Shown here: positions 45,676 through 57,613 of the stretch, piece after piece
Position numbering within the stretch: the first letter of the stretch is position 1
How the letters are laid out: each line of letters opens with the position of its first letter
Assembly (NCBI RefSeq): GCF_037042905.1
Contig: NC_087247.1
Location: forward strand, 76,244,420-76,308,419
Length of the DNA: 64,000 nt
Origin: Lytechinus pictus
Lineage: Eukaryota; Echinodermata; Echinoidea; Temnopleuroida; Toxopneustidae
Direction of reading: 5' to 3'
Position numbers and translations under genes: made by a program
Notes under the pieces: model-generated
What the model was told of the DNA's origin: nothing
Databases searched by the model: none
What the model saw: only the letters and a program-made list of their open reading frames with translations

Positions 45676-46568
45676 ACAAACAGTGTGTAGTGCCATATAT
45701 CTATGTTTTTGTATGGTTCAAATTCGGTTGTAAGGAGATATTCTTAACTTTATTTTTCCAAGTATGAAACCCCTTTACATTTACAATTTCTATATGAATT
45801 TTACCCCTCCCCCACTCTTACTTGACCTGGATTTGAGAAACGGCTAAAATAAAGTTGTGGGCAATGTCAACTTAATAGCATATTCAAATGAATGTTCTCT
45901 CATAACTAGCATGTCGACAATCTATTTCAGCAAGTTTCTCATGTTATGCAATATTGGGCATAAACTCTGTAGTTGCTTGGTCAGACAAAGCTCAACCAAT
46001 TATTCAAGAGGATGGTGACCAAGCGAACATAGTATTATTGGGTGATATATAAAATCACATGTTTTTAGATGATGGGGTATCGCGAGAACGAAAGTGGGAC
46101 AGACGGACCGACGGACAACACAAAACATAATGCCTCCGACACCACCTTTGGTGGGCGGAGGCATACAAACAGTGTGTAGTGCCATATATCTATGTTTTTG
46201 TATGGTTCAAATTCGGTTGTAAGGAGATATTCTTAACTTTATTTTTCCAAGTATGAAACCCCTTTACATTTACAATTTCTATATGAATTTTACCCCTCCC
46301 CCACTCTTACTTGACCTGGATTTGAGAAACGGCTAAAATAAAGTTGTGGGCAATGTCAACTTAATAGCATATTCAAATGAATGTTCTCTCATAACTAGCA
46401 TGTCGACAATCTATTTCAGCAAGTTTCTCATGTTATGCAATATTGGGCATAAACTCTGTAGTTGCTTGGTCAGACAAAGCTCAACCAATTATTCAAGAGG
46501 ATGGTGACCAAGGGAACATAGTATTATTGGGTGATATATAAAATCACATGTTTTTAGATGATGGGGTA
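45590..46568. repeat. Recent 490-bp tandem duplication
   Basis: CGCGAGAACGAAAGTGGGAC begins at 45591 and 46081. The following ~490 bp are nearly identical, with one A missing and a few substitutions. Both copies end GATGGGGTA. The unit includes the 3' hairpin of the element above. Confidence 0.9.
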
Positions 46569-47406
46569 AAATGTACAAATCAGGAAATTAAAGCCACTGG
46601 AAATCAGCAAACCGACGCACAAATGACACTACTTTCGCGTTGCAGTGACTCTTCGACGCATGGCACTTCGACCCATCAGGGCTTATTCCGAGGAGACATC
46701 TGAGAGACAGGGAGAAAAAGATATTACAGAAAAAAAAAAAATAAAAACAATCAAATGAAAACTGAGGGAGTCAAAATAAATTGACAAACCTAAAATGAAA
46801 TTTATCAAACAGTAATTATAGATGGCTCCATCAAGCCAGCTTTACTTAAAAAAGAATACTTTTTAAATCACTTTTTTCTATTGTTAGTACAGAGACACAC
46901 TCTTCTCTACTCAAGTACGTAATCATTAACCTGCACCAAAATACACCAGATGTTAGTGTGCTAGTCGCTAATAAGTTCTTGAAATTTTGGAGTTCCCCAC
47001 AGTACTGCTGGGTTTGCTTACTTTCAAAACGTGACACTTGCAATGGAAATCATATTTGGCTCCCAAATAAATGCAGAAGTACTGTGAAGAATGTCTTTGT
47101 TTTCTAAGGCAAGGCAACAGTCGGATGTTGCTCGCTCCATCAAGTCGCAAAGCAGTAGCACATTAATAAAAAGCCTATTTATCAGATAAGAAAGTATGTT
47201 CTAGAATCAAAATGCTTAAATTTATGAGCTGCTCGGATGTGACGTCACAACATCATAACTTGAAATATTCACAACTCTAACAAAAAATTTTGACGGATTT
47301 TCTTCAAACCTTCACCAATATTTTTCTTTATTTTTCCACATTTTTAAAAATCAAGTTATTTTTCAGACTGAAATTCCATTTAGCTAGGATGTCCATGAAA
47401 TTGGAC
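46569..47406. other. Downstream part of the minus-strand unit in element C
   Basis: No exon firmly supported. A minus-strand segment at 46990-47150 is open and ends at a GTAAGC donor-like site, but matches nothing I know. A TGACGTCA palindrome lies at 47240-47247. Confidence 0.3.
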
Positions 47407-47632
47407 TTATGTCAGTTCCAGAAAATGGTCCGATATTTTGCATGCCATATTGTACCTCTGAATGAACTCCAGTGTTGCTGCAGCCGTGCTTGGATATTCC
47501 AAATTGAGGTTGTAATAGGTGGCAAAAAGGTATGCCACCCCACAAAGCCTTCAGTTGTTGATGATAAATGGCCAATAACTCTGCTTTCAACCATGACCAT
47601 CCACTGGGACTTGGCCGAGTCAAATGGATCTC
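47407..47632 (-). pseudogene. Terminal exon of the same protein family (C-terminal part), one frameshift
   Basis: On the minus strand an acceptor (TTTGATAG) precedes 47632. The first frame reads GDPFDSAKSQWMVMVESRVI and on to STTEGF. Near 47545 one base is missing, after which the next frame reads CGVAYLFATYYNLNLEYPST, then TLEFIQRYN, to a stop at 47407. The phrases 'vmVE...i', 'lFatYYnlNleYP' and 'TLEFIQR' match, from memory, the C-terminus of the same uncharacterised family as the exons at 17-18 kb. The frameshift makes this copy non-functional as read. Confidence 0.6.
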
Positions 47633-48095
47633 CTATCAAACAAAATAATGTTAAGATTTAATCGTTATGAGCTTCATTTTCTATAATTTGTTTTAACACT
47701 AGCTGATGGGAAAATCTCTGGTACAAATTCACTAGAGTAAAATTCAGTTATTTATTTCCAATTGTCCTGATTCCCCCCCCCCCCCCCCCTTATGGACGCG
47801 TTACAAAGTGAAAAACTATAATTTATGTTTTTTGCCCAGTTTTAAAGGCTGGGATCATGCAGTATTCACATTTCTCTTTTGTTAATGACTGCATATAATT
47901 ACAAGCATGGCAAATCTGAAATGCTGAAAGTGAAAGATGTACATATGAAATACAAGTCTGTTTAAGAAAATTGACACAAAATAAACGTACATGTCTGTAC
48001 AGATTTAGTCTAAACCTAAATCTGAGAATGTTTTAAATGTCTGTATTATATTATTCTAAGAGGTTTGATTAAAAACACTGGAAGTTGTCATGCAC

Positions 48096-48165
48096 CTTGG
48101 ATTATGAGTTTGGGTGAATCAGATGCATCTCCCTCTTTCTCCATGTCCTCAGCAGTATCTGTAAC
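48096..48165 (-). pseudogene. 70-bp internal exon of the minus-strand gene in element C
   Basis: Acceptor TTTTCAG before 48165, donor GTGCAT after 48096. It reads VTDTAEDMEKEGDASDSPKL then IIQ and leaves one base that joins in phase with the next exon to give IIQGDPF. The splice phases on both sides agree. Part of a multi-exon unit with 48597-48721 and 47407-47632. Confidence 0.6.
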
Positions 48166-48596
48166 CTGAAAAGATATGATAATCCCATGTTTCCATTACC
48201 ATTACACACAAGATTCAACTCTTCAGTGTCATTTAATTGATTTTAATTTTCATACAGCATGCAGTCCCCAAGAGTGAAGGTCCAATACAATCTAGAAATA
48301 ATCATCAATTAATTTTCAATTATGTACCACCTCGAAGGGGGAAGGGCAAGTGATCTCTCTCATTTCTTTTTTCAAATGGGGGCGTGCCTTAGCAACAAAA
48401 CACCCCCCCCCCCCCACAACAAAAAATTAAAAATTGAAGAAAAAAAAAGAAAAAAAAACAGATCTAAGGAAAGGTTCCACAAAGGGTCTTGAAAAGTCCA
48501 GAGTCATCGATACAAAAGCAATTATTAAATACTAACTTTTTCACTCGGGACTAATAGCGCAAAACATTTTTCAGGAGAGTAATTATTAAATCTTAC

Positions 48597-48721
48597 ATCA
48601 CGGATGAGGAAAAGGGAGTCATTCCCTTCTTTAAACAGGCTCTGCAACCCTCTCAGCACACCAGATGCTACATCATGCAGGTTTGCATCATCTTTTGCAG
48701 CCGCAGCTTCCACGAGAAGTA
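48597..48721 (-). pseudogene. 125-bp internal exon of the minus-strand gene in element C
   Basis: Acceptor CTTCCTCCAG before 48721, preceded by a long pyrimidine-rich tract (minus strand of 48722-49080). Donor GTAAGA after 48597. It reads LLVEAAAAKDDANLHDVASG, then VLRGLQSLFKEGNDSLFLIRD, and ends exactly on a codon boundary, in phase with the next exon. No upstream exon was identified, so the 5' half of the gene is missing or unrecognised. Confidence 0.6.
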
Positions 48722-50109
48722 CTGGAGGAAGAGAGAGAGGGAAAAAATAGAAAAAAATAATAAGTTGAATGAGTAGGGTCCTGGGCAGGAGGGGAGGGAG
48801 ATAGGGGACAAGAAGATAGACATGGAATGAGTAAGAAGCAAAATGAGAAAGAGTTTGACAAGATGGAAGAGATATGAGAAGTAGGAGAAGCCAAAAGAAG
48901 AGATAAGAATTAATTAGAATATTAAAAGAGGAAATGAAAAAAAAAGAAAAGGAAAGGGGAGGTGGCAAGAAGGAAGGCAAAGGAGAAGAAATTGGTGAAG
49001 AAAGAAGACAAAGGAGGTGAATAATTAGAAGCAGCGGGAAGAAAAGGACAAAACAAAAAAGTGGAGAACCGAGAAGTAGAAATATAGAGTTGGAAAAAAA
49101 AATTGTTTGTGTGTTATTTGTGATCAACTTTAAAAATATTTACAAATGGATAAGTCTATATTTTCAAGAAAAGTTTACCATTATCAAAGTGTAAAAACTG
49201 CAATAGCAAAGGAAATATATATGTGTTACATTGTGAAAAAGACACAAATGAATTCATGGGAGTATCCCCCTTCCCCATCCTTGGCTAATTATATGCACGC
49301 GCACGCTTTCAAACAGTGATGACGTCACAATGCAAAAGACCAGACTGTAACAGACGATTGCCCACGGTCGGCCGGAACTCCTTGCCATATCGCCGCCATA
49401 TCGCTAGCGCTAGCGCGCGCTGCATGCATGCGCTGGCTAGCTAGCTCGCACCATACAGCACTGCACTAGCACTGCATGACTGTACTGTACGAGTATGGCC
49501 AGGGTTGCATGGCTAAACTGCGTGCAGACATCGGAATCCGATGCAATCTATCTAGCTGATCTAGCAAAAAGTAGCGTAATGAAATTTAGTCGATATGATG
49601 GAATTGCTAAGAGGCATTTTAATGATAATTTCAACACATACCAAATTTCTATGCATAGGTCTTTACTATTTTTTAGCAAGTTAAAAACAGTCAAAATAAA
49701 TTGAGTCAACACCCCGCACAACTCTAACTCTAAAGTCTAAGTCTAAATCTACACAGTACACATCTTCCGTAGACAACATCCGCACAACACACATTAACAC
49801 ATACATCTTCATAGACAACAGAGAGAGAGCGCGAAAAGTGAGGATGGTGAATGTCAGAGTTCCATGAAAGATTACATTATATGTAAAACAGTTCAACAAA
49901 ACATTTCTACATGTGAAGGATCTACAGGATGAAAATATCACTACTTACCAGGGAATGTGTACTTGACCGGAGACGTAAAGTTGAATTCAAAACAACAGCA
50001 GTTCCGACGGCACTTCTTATCGATCTGACACTCGAAATTTTGCAAGAATTTATGCTCCGCGCCGAGTATAGTAAGAGGCGCATGCGCGTGTGACGTGTTG
50101 TATCCCAGA
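48722..50109. other. Upstream region of the minus-strand exons
   Basis: 48722-49080 is A/G-rich on the + strand (intron-like). 49260-49480 is relatively GC-rich with TGACGTCA at 49320-49327 and GCTAGCGCTAGCGCGCGCTGC near 49400, a possible minus-strand promoter. No exon recognised. Confidence 0.35.
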
Positions 50110-50259
50110 ATGCATTTCGCGTGCTCAATTACAGTAAATTACTGTAAAGTTGATCTCCCAAAAAAAGAACTCGAATGATTGCTGTAAATTACCGTGAACC
50201 GCGTGAATAATACGGCAAATTACTGTAAAATCATCATTACAGTATCTTACCCAGGTAAC

Positions 50260-51660
50260 AAGCCAACGTTGGCTCCACGTTGGAAACTCGAAAGTCGTTG
50301 GACGTTGGAAAAACTTGATGGATTAACGTTGAATCGACGTTGGAAACTAGTTTGATGGAAAGATGATGGACAATCAACAATGACACGACGTTGGCAACGT
50401 TGGAAACTTGTTAGTTGGAGAGTTGTTGGACAGTCGACAATGTGCACAACGTTGGAAACACGTTTGATTGGATAGTTGTTGAACAGCCAGCAAAGGCACA
50501 ACGTTGGCAACATTGGAAACTAGTTCGCTGGAAAGTTGTTGAACAACCGACAATGGCACAACGTTGACAAAGTTGGAAACTAGTTTGTTGGAGATTTGTT
50601 GGACGGTCGGCAATGGCACAACGTTGGAGACTAGTAAGTTGGAGAGTTGTTGGACAGTCGACAATGTCACAACGTTGGAGACACGTTTGATTGGATAGTT
50701 GTTGACAGCCAGCAAAGGCACAACGTTGGCAACGTTGGAAACTAGTTCGCTGGAAAGTTGTTGAACAATCAACAATGACACGACGTTGGCAACGTTGGAA
50801 ACTTGTTAGTTGGAGAGTTGTTGGACAGTCGACAATGGCACAACGATGGAAACTAGTAGGTTGGAGATTAGTCGGATAGTCGACGATGACACAAGGTTGG
50901 CAACGTTGGAAACTAGTTCGATGGAAAGTTGTTGAACAACCAACTATGGCACAACGTTGTCAAAGCTAGAAACTAGTTCGATGGAGATTTGTTGGATAGT
51001 CGACGATGGCACAACGTTGGAAACTGGTAGATTGGAGATCAGTTAGATAGTATACAATGACACAACGTTGATAAAGCTGGAAACTAGTTAGATGGGAGGT
51101 TGTTGAACAACTGACACTGGCACAACGTTGGAAACTGGTAGATTGGAGATCAGTAGGATAGTCGACGATGACACAACGTTGGAAAGTTGTTGAACAACAG
51201 ACAATGGCACAACATTGGAAACTAGTGTGTTGGAGATTTGTTGGACAGCCAACAACGTCACAACGTTGGAAACGCGTGTTTGATTGGATAGGTGTTGAAC
51301 AGCCAACAAAGGCACAGCGTTGACTACGTCGGAAACTAGTTCGATGGAGAGTTGCTGAACAACCGACAAAGGAACAACGTTGGAAACTATTTTCTTGGAG
51401 ATTTGTTGGACAGTCGACAATGGCACAACGTTGACAAAGTTGGAAACTAGTTTGATGGAGAGTTGTTGAACAACGGACAATGGCACAACGTGGACAGCGT
51501 AATTGGAATAGTTTATTGGAGAGTTGTTGACAGTTAACATTGACACAATGTTGGAAACTATAGTTTGTTGGATATTTGTTTGACAGTCAACATAATATCC
51601 CGGCATAATATACACAGTGTTGAGAACGTTAGAAACTGGTTCATTGGAGAATTGATAATT
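50260..51660. repeat. CAACGTTGGAAACTAGTT array, left arm of element D
   Basis: About 25 modules of roughly 55-60 bp: ACAACGTTGGAAACTAGTT, GGAGAGTTGTTG, GACAATGGC. Open frames of up to 280 codons on the minus strand are products of this periodicity, not genes. Confidence 0.85.
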
Positions 51661-52651
51661 GATAAAGTTGGCGGAGTACAGCAAGTCTGCATATGCCGAC
51701 TTAACCCAAGACAAGACAAGACTACTCGCATAATTTCCAATGGGGCCAAGGGGGGGGGGTCGATCAAGTAAGTTTGCTTGTCTATCCATGTCACCCTTGG
51801 TATCCCCCAGCAATAAGGGGAAAAGAAATCGAGAGAGAAGGAAAATAATGGGAAGGGAAAGAGGAACTAAAACTAAGTCTAATGGGAAAACAAAAATAAA
51901 GATGGGGTAAAATAGAGAGGCTGCATGCACCGGGGGATGCAAATGTGTCGATTAATATAGAAAATAAAGGAGAAAAACAAGAAAAAATGTAGTTCAAGAC
52001 CAGAATTTCCAGAAACGCCCTCGTCCTTTGCAGCTGGCTAGGCCTTTCACAGTAAGTACGAGATATGTCATAGGCCTACCGTCACATAACTAGAAGAAAT
52101 TGAAGAAGGAAATACAAGCATCAAATGTGCCTATTTGAAAATACCATACTATTCTGATGCGCAGAATTAGTCGCGACGTCGGACTCCTTCTTTCATGTCT
52201 GTGTAGTCTGCTTCCTTCAATTTTGAACTTGAAGAATCTGGCAGAATTTGGACTGGATAGTGGATATAGACAATTAAATTCCAGAATATCTAGTGATCTG
52301 GAACAGTACTTATAAGCTGCATATTTAGGACCTACAATCTACAGTGGAATTTTCTTTGCGCTTGCAGATAATCGGTAACTGCAACCATTGATCCCCTCCG
52401 AAAGATCCCGGAGTCAGCTTCTGTGCGCGTACATTCCGACGCTAGTATATTCGTGTACTGTAAGTAGTAGTAAAGTAGTACTTAACAGTAACACCAGTCA
52501 CTGCACAATATAACATACTAACTAACCTCGTAATCAGCTTGTGTGAGTGACTAATACTAACCTCGCAATACGTGTGAGTGGGAACGAGTATGCGATACCA
52601 ATGGCAAGGCAACAGTCATTGGATGATTTTCAAGTACAGTGTTGAAATCTG
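51661..52651. other. Core of element D, left part
   Basis: A poly-G run at 51751-51760 and an A/G-rich stretch 51800-51990. No gene recognised. Confidence 0.4.
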
Positions 52652-52660
52652 GTGTTGGTG

Positions 52661-53848
52661 TAACCCAGGGAGCTCCGCGCCGGCCCGCGCAGCGGGCCGG
52701 AGCCCAGGGGCTTACCGTGTAATTCACCATACCCATGGTAGTAGCGTGAAGTATGGTCTAAATAATTATCCGAATAAATAGTTAAAACAGAAATTAAGCA
52801 CTTACCACGATTATATGGATGAAGGTCTAACGAGTGGCAGCTTCCCGGGGGGGGCACTCAGTATATAATGCATAGTGGGTATGTGCCGCGGAGGGGACCC
52901 CCATTTTTACACTCAAATTTCCGTTCCAAGGCATAGCATTTTTGTCTTATTGAGAAAAAGAACAAAGAAAGCCGCTCCAAGGCATAGCATTTCCTTCTTA
53001 TCGAGAAAAAAGAAGAAAGAAATCCGCTCCAAAGCTTCGCATATTTTTCGTTACGCCGTTCCGGTCGCATTGATCTGCTACAATTTTGGTGAAAAGCGGC
53101 CGTAGAGCGCTTTCCAACCATCGCCTAAGCGCGAGCGCACCCGGCGGAGGCCGCGCAAGCTGCGTCATGCACGATTGCCCGTTCCATAGGGATGCATACG
53201 CACTCACAGAGATACGGAGATCCGTTCCGAGGACCCCCGTTTTCACAAACATTGGTAGTTCCGAAGCCCGTTCCAAGGACCCTCCTTTTTACAATAAGCC
53301 CGCTCCAAGGCCCCCGTTTTTTGCCTCGCCCGCGGCACACCCCTACCACTTTTTTGGTCGAGTGCCCCCCCCGGGGGCAGCTTCCTGACATCGAGGCACA
53401 GACTGGAACCTCAAAAAACGAAAAGTTCTGTTGCGGTAGCTCTCCTCTTTCAGAATTCAAAACAAAATGGCCGATTGAGACAAACAAAATGGCCGATTGA
53501 GACCGAGGCTAATAGCACTAGCGCATATAGACTTTGTCAAATTCGCGCATGCGACCTACACCCTCGGTACCGGTCTCGAACGGCCATTTTGCTATGAATT
53601 CTGAAAGAAGGAGAGCTACCGCGACAGAACTTTCGTTTTTTGAGGTTCCAGTCTGTGCCTCGATGTCAGGAAGCTGCCACTCGTTAGACCTTCATCCATA
53701 TAATCGTGGTAAGTGCTTAATTTCTGTTTTAACTATTTATTCGGATAATTATTTAGACCATACTTCACGCTACTACCGTGGGTATGGTGAATTACACGGT
53801 AAGCCCATGGGCTCCGGCCCGCTGAGCGGGCCGGAGCTCCCTGGGTTA
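52661..53848. mobile_element. Long-TIR element with TAACCCAGGGAG ends and 9-bp duplication
   Basis: GTGTTGGTG flanks both sides (52652-52660; 53849-53857). Inverted arms of about 290 bp (52661-52850 plus 53386-53480 against 53560-53848) include a GC hairpin at the tip and TTAGACCTTCATCCATATAA. A 9-bp duplication and long inverted arms fit a non-autonomous Mutator-like element. The left arm is split by the next feature. The spacer holds AAAATGGCCGATTGAGAC twice. Confidence 0.85.
52851..53384. mobile_element. GC-ended element (CCGGGGGGGGCACTC) nested in the long-TIR element
   Basis: Ends GGGGGGGGCACTC and GAGTGCCCCCCCC are inverted. GGCAGCTTC lies on both sides. Its interior repeats CGCTCCAAGGCATAGCATTT on one side and CCGTTCCAAGG-like words on the other. 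Related in its ends to 39943-41580 and 56676-57231. Confidence 0.7.
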
Positions 53849-53857
53849 GTGTTGGTG

Positions 53858-54960
53858 TTGTGACAACACCGTACTTGAATCAGGCTGGTGTTGAGATTGA
53901 CCTCGGAAAATATGGTGTATTTCCGGCAGTTTGTGTTGAAGGCTGGTGTTGATTGTCATCTGCTGAACCCAACACTGCACTGTGGCTGCATGGTGTTGAT
54001 GATCTACAAGCAATTTCCCTATTCAGCAACACCGACCCCCAGGGATTGGGAGAATCGTGATTTAAAGTTCAGTGTTGGTGTTGATGAACTGTAGCTTACG
54101 AACAGGGGGCGAACACGACGAACCATCTCCGTAAAATTATCTTTTACATTTAAGATGAGAGCAAATCATTAGAGTTTTAATACATTTCAATGAAAAATAA
54201 TATTACGCTTGGTGTTGGAGCTCAGTTCAGCAGCCCTTTCACGCTCTCAACACCGTACACCGTACTTGAAATCACCCAATGACTTGCTACCTGGCATTCC
54301 TGCCTTATTTATTATACGCTGCCTTGAATTGACTTGGTCGGTCCTGCCTGGCCTAGCCTGGACCGAGTGTTTTCCAACTGCAGTCAAACCTGTAGTTGCT
54401 ATGTGAGGCATTCTACACTTGACGCTGAAATATCATTTAATAGTTATGGCACGAGCGAGACTAGGCCATGGCCATGCATATTGAGATATCAGTTTACTTC
54501 TATCTTAATCAAAAAGAGGCACTCTTTAGTTACAGTAGGCAGTAGCTACGTTACTCTGAGTGAGGCCAAGTTACGCGACCTCCTTTTTAGATTTTGTAAA
54601 TACTGAGAGACTGCAATTACACATGTGAGTTTTTGTGATGATTACTGACGTTGCAATTGGCATTGCATACCGAGTCATTAAACAATTGTAGACAGAAACA
54701 GAGATTGCAACTCGCAAGAAAATGTAATACATCTTAATTCTTATTACATATGCATATGTTTTTTGGTATTAGTCTTGTTTGAGAAAAAGAGGATGTCAAA
54801 AAAGTTTGAATGCTACAAAGGCCTCAATAAATATCACACGTACGTAATTCTCTTGATTCCTCTTAATTATGTGAAGAGACTTGTAACAGAAGGAATGAAA
54901 AGAAATGAATAGCTGTAATAATAGTTGTAATGTTTTTTGATAGAATCATGAACAGGTTAC
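53858..54960. other. Core of element D, right part
   Basis: Scattered TGGTGTTG/CAACACC words (53849-54260) suggest a worn-out array. No gene recognised. Confidence 0.4.
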
Positions 54961-56270
54961 AGATGATGATGGCACAGTGTTGAAAACTGTTTGATGGAGA
55001 TGGCGCATCGTTGGATTTGTTTAAAATTAGACCAACAAAGAATCAACGTTACAACAACATTTAACCGATATTAGACAAACATTGAATCAAAGTTTACGCC
55101 AACGTTGGACTAACATTGGACTAAAGTTGAATCAACTTTCCATCAACATTGGACCAACATTATACCAACGTTGGATCAACGTCACCCAACGTTGGACCAA
55201 CGCTGCCATACCTGCCTCATCTGGACAATGATTATGCACTCATGAATATTCATTACATCAGTAAATGACCAAAATTTTAGGTAATATTGCTATAATAATT
55301 AGAGTATTTATGTTTATTCAATATTTCCACCATGAAAAGTTTCAGAAAAGTATGTGGCTCCATTACCATATCATTTATAATCAAAACATATTATTCTAAG
55401 TGAAATATTCAAGGTAGAGTGTGGAAAATGATATTAACTGTATTCTGCCAAGTATAGCAAAGTTGCTCTATATATAGGAGTCAATGACAGGATACAGTGG
55501 ATAGGTGTAGGATGATAGGAATAGGATATAGGATTAGGATGTAGGATTTTAGGATAGGATAAGACATGATGATAAAGATTAGAGTGTAGAGTTGTAATGG
55601 TGGACTTCACCTTGAAACCAATTAATGTTTTGTTAATTACTGCCATATGTTGGAATAACGTTGGAGCAATGTTGGAGCAACGTTGTGACAACGTTGTAAC
55701 AATGTTGGAGCAATGTTGCCAGACAATGTTGGAGCAACGTTGTGACCACGTTGTAACAATGTTGGAGCAATGTTGCCAGACAACGTTGGAGCATTGTTGC
55801 TGGACAGCGTTGAACCAACGTTGTAAACATAGTTGGACTGACGATGTATGCAAGTGCACGTCCATCGCTGCTTCAACGTTGCCCATCAACGTTGCAGCAA
55901 CGCTGTTATTGATGACTCAGCCGACATTATACCAACGTTGGAGCATTGATGGTGGACAACGTTGAACTGACGTTGGAAATGTTGTTGGTCTGACGATGTA
56001 TGGACGTGCACTTCTATCGATGATGCAACGTTGCTTACCAACGTTGTAGCAATGTTGTATTTGACTATTTAGCCAACATTGGATCAACGTTGCCAGACAA
56101 CGTTGAAACATTGTTGCTGGACAACGTTGAACTGACGTTGGAAATGTTGTTGGTCTGACGATGTATGCGCGTGCACTTCTATCGATGATGCAACGTTGGC
56201 AGGCCAACGTTGAGGCAACGTTGGGAAAAAATTTCCCAACGTTGATCCAACGTTGGTCCAACGCTGTATT
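54960..56270. repeat. CAACGTTGGA array, right arm of element D, enclosing a conserved core segment
   Basis: CAACGTTGGAC modules at 54990-55210 and 55650-56260, the latter with longer units of about 170-200 bp containing TGACGATGTATG and CTATCGATGATGC. Between them, 55230-55640 is non-array sequence collinear with 59850-60215. Confidence 0.8.
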
Positions 56271-56675
56271 GTTACCTGGGACTGTTAAAATTTACATCAA
56301 TTTACCGTACAAATTACAGCAATTTTTTACAGTGTACATAAATCAATGTGCCAGGCTCTTTAGAGCATGGCCGTATACAGAATTTCTTTCGGAGGAGGGG
56401 GGGGGGGGGGAAGCAGACGCGTAAACGTTCTCAAGTTGAAAGCGACACAGCGAAGCGACCAAGCTTGTCATTTGGGCACTTTTTGGAGTTTTAAAAGTGA
56501 AATACGAAGGCTTTCGTGCACACTTTTGGTGAATTTTGTGATAATTTTCAATAGAAAAATAAGTTTTTAAAAATTTAGGGGTCATCATGCCCCCGTATTG
56601 TCGTTGCGAGCATTTTGGGGCCAGGGTGAAATCGCCCCAAACGCCTCAAACAGACACTCCAAAATGTATTTGAAG

Positions 56676-57231
56676 CCCGGGGGGGCCACTTACATTGACG
56701 AGTGGATACCATGCGCGACCAAAAAAACACGTAAAAAGGATGTCCTTTTCACGATAGGGCACGTTACGTACGTAACGTGATAAGGGTGTCAAAAACACAA
56801 AAATAATGAAAAAAGGGTGTCTATTTCGCTAGGAAAATTACGTGTTTAGGGTCGAATTTGCGGGAATGATAAAACAAAATTAAAAAGTTTTATAAAGGAT
56901 GTCCATTTTGCCCCAACACTTCGTGTTTAGAGTCCGATTTGCGCGAGGTGTAGAAAGTGGGGTCGTACTAAACCAAATAAGGTAAAGCCGACGACCGAAG
57001 GACCCGTAACAATAAAACATTCCTGTACTTGTTTAGGGGTTCATTTCAGGGAATATTTGCCAAGTCAAGAGTATCGTTTTGTTTCCAATACTTGTTAAGG
57101 GTAGGGTTTCACGCGCCAATACTTGTTAAGGGGTGCATTTTCAGAATATGGAAATTACGTGTTTAGGGTGCTTTTCGAGACCCCATGGTCGCGCATGGTA
57201 TCCACTCGTGAATGGAAGTGGCCCCCCCGGG
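56676..57231. mobile_element. GC-ended element, copy 2, in the right arm of element B
   Basis: 556 bp, ends as in 39943-41580. The duplication ATTTGAAG lies at 56668-56675 and 57232-57239. The left arm preserves the empty site (CACTTCAAATACA at 41696-41708). It lacks the ACGG-flanked insert of copy 1. Confidence 0.88.
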
Positions 57232-57613
57232 ATTTGAAGTGCATTATTAGAACTGAAACTTATCTCTACACCAGGAAAAATTAACTTAACAAAAAAAGCA
57301 ACAAGAAATATTTATAAATAGTAGAAGGGCCTGTACAAGTACACTGATATTTCACTCTCTCAGCTCATATGCACTTGATCGACTTCCATCGAGGATTCGG
57401 GCTAAATTCCGCCCGCCACTTCCGGGGACCAACCAACGTAGTATTTCGATGAAGAGCACTCCGTCGATTCACCGGTTGTCCCTACCGTACACGCGCGCCT
57501 ATGGGGATTGTGAACTGTAGGAAAAATCGTATAAAATTACACTTTTTGATATTTCTACGAAGACGAAGTTATATAGAAAATGAAGAATATTACAATCAGA
57601 CCATATCCCTAGA

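Larger units (their letters stand above)
50250..56280. mobile_element. Element D with CCCAGGTAACAA ends and CCAACGTTGG arrays, nested in element C
   Basis: The left end CCCAGGTAACAAGCCAACGT and the right end (inverse, CCCAGGTAACAATACAGCGT) match. The arms are arrays of CAACGTTGGA modules (50260-51660; 54960-56270). It sits inside the ACAGTAAATTACTGT arm of element C. The duplication is not clear. The core 51660-54960 contains another insertion and a segment shared with 59850-60215. No transposase recognised. Confidence 0.75.
42612..56334. mobile_element. Element C with CACTGTAAAAA ends, nested in element B
   Basis: The left CACTGTAAAAA and right TTTTTTACAGTG are inverted and the dinucleotide TA flanks both. 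The subterminal parts (42612-42995; 50110-50249 plus 56281-56334) are arrays of TTTACAGTAAATTACTG-like near-palindromes. CACTG ends with a 2-3 bp duplication recall animal CMC/EnSpm elements; this is from memory and no transposase is seen. It carries minus-strand exons at 47407-48721 and is itself split by element D. Confidence 0.75.

Noticed and set aside
51088-51942. Long minus-strand open frame of 284 codons and similar frames at 50374-50781 and 55434-55965
   Set aside because: They translate CAACGTTGG tandem modules. The peptide repeats follow the DNA period, with overlapping frames on both strands.
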